Of a stretch of 27,238 bases of DNA, positions 21,880 to 27,238 are shown one piece after another. The stretch spans positions 1-27,238 of the forward strand of contig NZ_LSJA01000117.1 of NCBI RefSeq assembly GCF_001556515.1, read 5' to 3'. Origin of the DNA: Caulobacter sp. CCH9-E1 (lineage in GTDB: Bacteria; Pseudomonadota; Alphaproteobacteria; Caulobacterales; Caulobacteraceae). The notes beneath the pieces are model-generated. The model ran no database searches. It saw only the letters and a program-made list of their open reading frames with translations, and was not told the origin of the DNA. Numbering within the stretch: position 1 is the stretch's first letter; each line of letters begins with the position of its first letter. Both the position numbers and the translations under genes were made by a program.

Positions 21880-22010
21880 CCTTCTCCCCTTGTGGGAGAA
21901 GGTGTCGGCGTAGCCGACGGATGAGGGGTCGGTGAGCCTGTCCGGATATCGGAGCACAACCCCTCACCCGACCTGCTTCGCAGGCCACCCTCTCCCGCAA
22001 GGGGAGAGGG
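21880..22010. repeat. Paired inverted hairpin element (CCTTCTCCCC type)
   Basis: Left half 21880-21929: a CCTTCTCCC/GGGAGAAGG hairpin, then GTCGGC/GCCGAC, ending GGATGAGGGGT. Right half 21959-22010: ACCCCTCACC, a CCTGC/GCAGG hairpin, and CCCTCTCCC/GGGAGAGGG-type arms. The halves flank about 29 bp between the CPBP and cupin genes. Confidence 0.8.
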
Positions 22011-22076
22011 AACAACTTCAACAGCGGATCAAGGGCCGTGCTTGGTCTCTGAACTCGCGGCGTAGGGAGAGTTGCG

Positions 22077-22586
22077 GTGAAGACCATGGTGAGAGCCTTC
22101 ACGATCGGCGCGGCGGCGTTGACGCTCGCCCTATCGTCCGGCGCCGCTTCGGCCCAGGCGCCCCCCGCTCCGGCCGCCGACCCGACCAGCTTCGCCAGCG
22201 CCGCGGACGTGCAGGCGCAGCTACGCCTGATGTTGGCCGAAATGAAGCCCGAGCAGGGGTTCATGTGGCGTCCGGTGGTACGCGACGGCGCGAACGTGGC
22301 GGCGATCGAGATCTGGAAGAAGCCCGGCCGCCCCGCCGTTCATCCCGACCAGGCCGAATACGCCATCGTGCTGGAAGGCGCGGGAACCCTGCTCTCGGGC
22401 GGCGTCATGGCCGATCCCAAGGTCAGCAACCCCACCCTGGTCGAGGGCAGCCGGATCGACGGCGGCGTGACCCGCCCCCTGGCCCCGGGCGACGTCATCC
22501 TGGTTCCCGCCGGCGTCCCGCACTGGTTCGGGATCACCGGCGAACGGCTGGTCCTGCTGGGGATCAAGCTACCCGCCGGGAAGTGA
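22077..22586 (+). CDS. Secreted cupin-domain protein
   Basis: A 169-residue protein with a Sec signal peptide (cleavage about ASA-Q, residue 26) and a single cupin fold. Cupin motif 1 is read as HPDQAEYAIVLEGAGTLLSGG (H89, E94), and motif 2 as PGDVILVPAGVPHWF (H149). These residues can hold a metal ion. No enzyme activity can be assigned; periplasmic single-domain cupins of this kind are mostly uncharacterised. I prefer the GTG at 22077, with GGGAG at 22064-22068, over an in-frame ATG 9 bp downstream. It converges on the rluB-type gene with a 3-bp gap; AGCGCTAGCGCT lies across the junction. Confidence 0.88.
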   Translation: MKTMVRAFTIGAAALTLALSSGAASAQAPPAPAADPTSFASAADVQAQLRLMLAEMKPEQGFMWRPVVRDGANVAAIEIWKKPGRPAVHPDQAEYAIVLEGAGTLLSGGVMADPKVSNPTLVEGSRIDGGVTRPLAPGDVILVPAGVPHWFGITGERLVLLGIKLPAGK

Positions 22587-22589
22587 GCG

Positions 22590-23867
22590 CTAGCGCTTAG
22601 GACCGCCGCGGGGCGCGGGACCCCGGCCGCCGGTCGGGCGAGCGCCAGCGGGACGGGCGCCAGGCGGGCGAGCGGCGGGCCGGCCCGTCGGCCTCCCCGG
22701 CTTTTCCGACACCCGACGCGCCGCGCCGTCAGCCGGCTTCGCGCCAGGACGCGCCGTCATCGGCTTGCCGCGCGCGGCCGGCTTCTTGTCGTCGATGAAC
22801 TTGGTTTCGATCGACTTGGCCGGCGCGCGCTTAGCCTTGGCCGGCCCCTTGGCGGGACCATGCGGCGAGGCCTTCTTCTTCGGCTTCGCCCAGCCGGCCT
22901 TGTAGACCGGCTTCTCAGGCTTTTCCGGCGCCTTGGCCTCGATGATGCGATCGGCGCGCGGGACGCCGCGACGCTGCAGGTCGCCGCCGCCCTCGGTGCC
23001 CGGCGCCTTCACCGGATTGGCGATCCCGGCGAACTTCGGACGATCGCCCGTCGGCATGTTCTCGGGCGGCACGACGCCCTCCAGCAGCTCGCGGATCACG
23101 CGGGGCCCGACCTCCTCGATCTGGCCGGCCGCCAGGGTTCCCAGGGCGAACGGGCCGTAGGACATGCGGATCAGGCGGTTGACCTTCAGGCCGACCGACT
23201 CCAGCACCTTGCGGACCTCGCGGTTCTTGCCTTCCGACAGCGACACCGTGATCCAGATGTTCTTGCCGCCGCCGGCCTTGTCGTGGGCCTTGTCCAGCTT
23301 GGCCTCGATCGGGCCGTACTTGACGCCCTCCACCGTCACGCCGTCCTTCAGCGTATCGAGCTTGGCCTGGGTGGTGTCGCCGAAGGCGCGGGCGCGATAG
23401 CGGCGGACCCAGGCGTTGCTGGGCGTCTCCAGGGCGCGCGACAGCTCGCCGTCATTGGTCAGCAGCAGCAGGCCCTCGGAGTTCAAGTCCAGGCGCCCGA
23501 CCGAGATCAGGCGCGGCAGGTCCCTGGGCAGGGTCTGGAACACCGTCGGCCGACCCTTGGGGTCGTTGTGGGTGGTCATCAGCCCCGTGGGCTTGTGGTA
23601 GCGGAAAATCCTGGTCGGCTCGCGCTCGGCCACCAGCTGACCGTCGACAGTCAGGAAGTCGCCCGGCTTGACCTTGACCGCCGGGGTCGTCAGCACCTTG
23701 CCGTTGATCGCCACGCGGCCGGCCTCGATCAGGCGCTCGACCTCGCGCCGCGAGGCCACGCCGGCCCGCGCCAGGGCCTTGGCGACCCGCTCGCCGGGAC
23801 CGCCGTCGAGCTCCCCGTCTTGACCGTCGAGTTCAGGCTCGTACAGGGGATCGTGGGGTTGGGTCAC
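22590..23867 (-). CDS. rluB: RluB-type 23S rRNA pseudouridine synthase with long basic C-terminal tail
   Basis: A 425-residue enzyme. An S4 RNA-binding domain spans about 26-75 (RVAKALARAGVASRREVERLI). The RsuA/RluB catalytic domain has ISVGRLDLNSEGLLLLTNDG with catalytic D127, plus the GKNREVRKVLESVGLKVNRLIR segment. From about residue 265 onward the chain is a low-complexity Lys/Arg/Pro/Ala/Gly tail of some 160 residues, far longer than in E. coli RluB. It probably binds RNA non-specifically. The start is GTG 23867 with an AAGGAA site. It is divergent from tadA, another RNA-modification gene, with 56 bp between them. Confidence 0.93.
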   Translation of the reverse strand: MTQPHDPLYEPELDGQDGELDGGPGERVAKALARAGVASRREVERLIEAGRVAINGKVLTTPAVKVKPGDFLTVDGQLVAEREPTRIFRYHKPTGLMTTHNDPKGRPTVFQTLPRDLPRLISVGRLDLNSEGLLLLTNDGELSRALETPSNAWVRRYRARAFGDTTQAKLDTLKDGVTVEGVKYGPIEAKLDKAHDKAGGGKNIWITVSLSEGKNREVRKVLESVGLKVNRLIRMSYGPFALGTLAAGQIEEVGPRVIRELLEGVVPPENMPTGDRPKFAGIANPVKAPGTEGGGDLQRRGVPRADRIIEAKAPEKPEKPVYKAGWAKPKKKASPHGPAKGPAKAKRAPAKSIETKFIDDKKPAARGKPMTARPGAKPADGAARRVSEKPGRPTGRPAARPPGARPAGARPTGGRGPAPRGGPKR

Positions 23868-23923
23868 GTCGGTTTCCTTCTAGGGCTGGGCGCATCTCAC
23901 GATGGGCTTTTCAGGGTCTGCTA

Positions 23924-24416
23924 ATGCGCACCGATCAGGACGAGGATCAAGGCTCCGAGCAGGATAGGCGCATGATGCGCCTGGCGCTGGACGCGGCGCG
24001 CGCGGCCGCGGAGGCGGGCGAGACGCCGGTGGGCGCGGTGATCCTCGATCCGAAGACCGGCGAGGTGCTGGCGGTCGCCGGCAACGGGCCGATCGCCGCG
24101 CACGATCCCACCGCCCACGCCGAGATCGCCGCGATGCGGGCGGCGGCCGCCAAGCTGGAGAACTATCGGCTGACCGACCTCACCCTGGTCGTGACGCTGG
24201 AGCCCTGCGCCATGTGCGCCGGCGCGATCAGCCACGCGCGGATCGGCCGGGTGGTGTTCGGCGCCGAGGACCCGAAGGGCGGCGCGGTCGTCCACGGTCC
24301 GAGGTTCTTCGCTCAAGCCACCTGCCACTGGCGGCCGGAGGTCACCGGCGGGGTGCTGGCCGAGGAAAGCGCCGAGCTCTTGCGCGGCTTCTTCCGGGCG
24401 CGCCGGAAGTCGAAAA

Positions 24417-24424
<8 letters not shown>
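23924..24424 (+). CDS. tadA: tRNA-specific adenosine deaminase
   Basis: A 166-residue cytidine/deoxycytidylate-deaminase-fold enzyme that converts A34 to inosine in tRNA-Arg(ACG). The zinc site is HAE (H65, E67) and PCAMC (C95, C98). TPVGAVI and the HARIGRVVFGAEDPKGG segment are typical of TadA. The ATG at 23924 has an AGGG about 10 bp upstream. An alternative ATG at 23972, with AGGATAGG directly upstream, begins closer to the conserved MRLALDAARAA helix and may be the real start. The 3' end overlaps the convergent FliL-like gene by 8 bp. Confidence 0.93.
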
Positions 24425-27153
<2,729 letters not shown>

Positions 27154-27184
27154 AGCCTTCAAACCGCGAGAGCGGACGTTGAAT

Positions 27185-27238
27185 CCCTCTCCCCTTGCGG
27201 GAGAGGGTGGCCGCCGAAGGCGGTCGGGTGAGGGGTCG
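27185..27238. repeat. Left half of a paired hairpin element, cut by the window end
   Basis: A CCCTCTCCC-CTTGC-GGGAGAGGG hairpin, a GCCGCC/GGCGGT hairpin and the ending GGTGAGGGGT match the left halves at 15355 and 21880. The inverted right half would lie beyond the window. Confidence 0.75.

Overview
The window is high-GC bacterial DNA with dense coding on both strands. It reads as a chromosomal segment of a Caulobacter-like alphaproteobacterium. Support for this comes from a flmA-flmB (pseB/pseC type) flagellin-sugar pair, an mmcB gene carrying a GAAC-N7-GAAC LexA box, a sco gene divergent from regB-regA, an intracellular PHB depolymerase, and several interspersed extragenic palindromic elements. 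I see no tRNA or rRNA gene, CRISPR array, transposase or prophage. The genus assignment rests on recognised families, not on a database search.

Layout. 1-2.5 kb: the 3' end of a methyltransferase, a convergent sirtuin (cobB), and a divergent ferritin-like diiron protein with an FNR/FixK-like box upstream and a strong terminator downstream. 2.6-5 kb: two lipoproteins (a Blc-type lipocalin and a small one), then an OhrR-type MarR regulator divergent from a secreted alpha/beta hydrolase with two copies of a TATCGCGATA palindrome between them. 5-8 kb: LexA-controlled mmcB, a small membrane-anchored helical protein, and a RecQ-type helicase. 8-12.6 kb: a bifunctional class A penicillin-binding protein, a YgjP-like metallopeptidase, phaZ with a TGC/GCA palindrome at its start, and a DUF2200 protein. 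12.6-15.5 kb: a redox-signalling block, sco facing away from regB-regA, ending in a terminator nested between two inverted repeat halves.

15.5-19.5 kb: a minus-strand cluster HAD phosphatase - pterin carbinolamine dehydratase - SDR. The same operator, TCAAAC-N4-GTTTGA, occurs before the HAD gene and again before the SDR gene. A divergent AsmA-family gene has a non-standard start. 19.5-20.1 kb: a YjhX/UPF0386 'toxin' gene behind about 140 nt of stacked palindromes, two of which share the half-site GCGTGA/TCACGC. 20.1-24.9 kb: rsmD, a CPBP protease, a secreted cupin, an RluB-type pseudouridine synthase with a long basic tail, tadA, and a secreted FliL-like protein. 24.9-27.2 kb: flmA-flmB, translationally coupled, for the first two steps of pseudaminic-acid-type flagellin sugar synthesis.

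The best leads for something undescribed are the YjhX palindrome array, the shared TCAAAC-N4-GTTTGA operators, the OhrR/hydrolase twin operators, the AsmA start region with its in-frame amber codon, and the family of paired hairpin repeats. No intergenic stretch exceeds about 260 bases.
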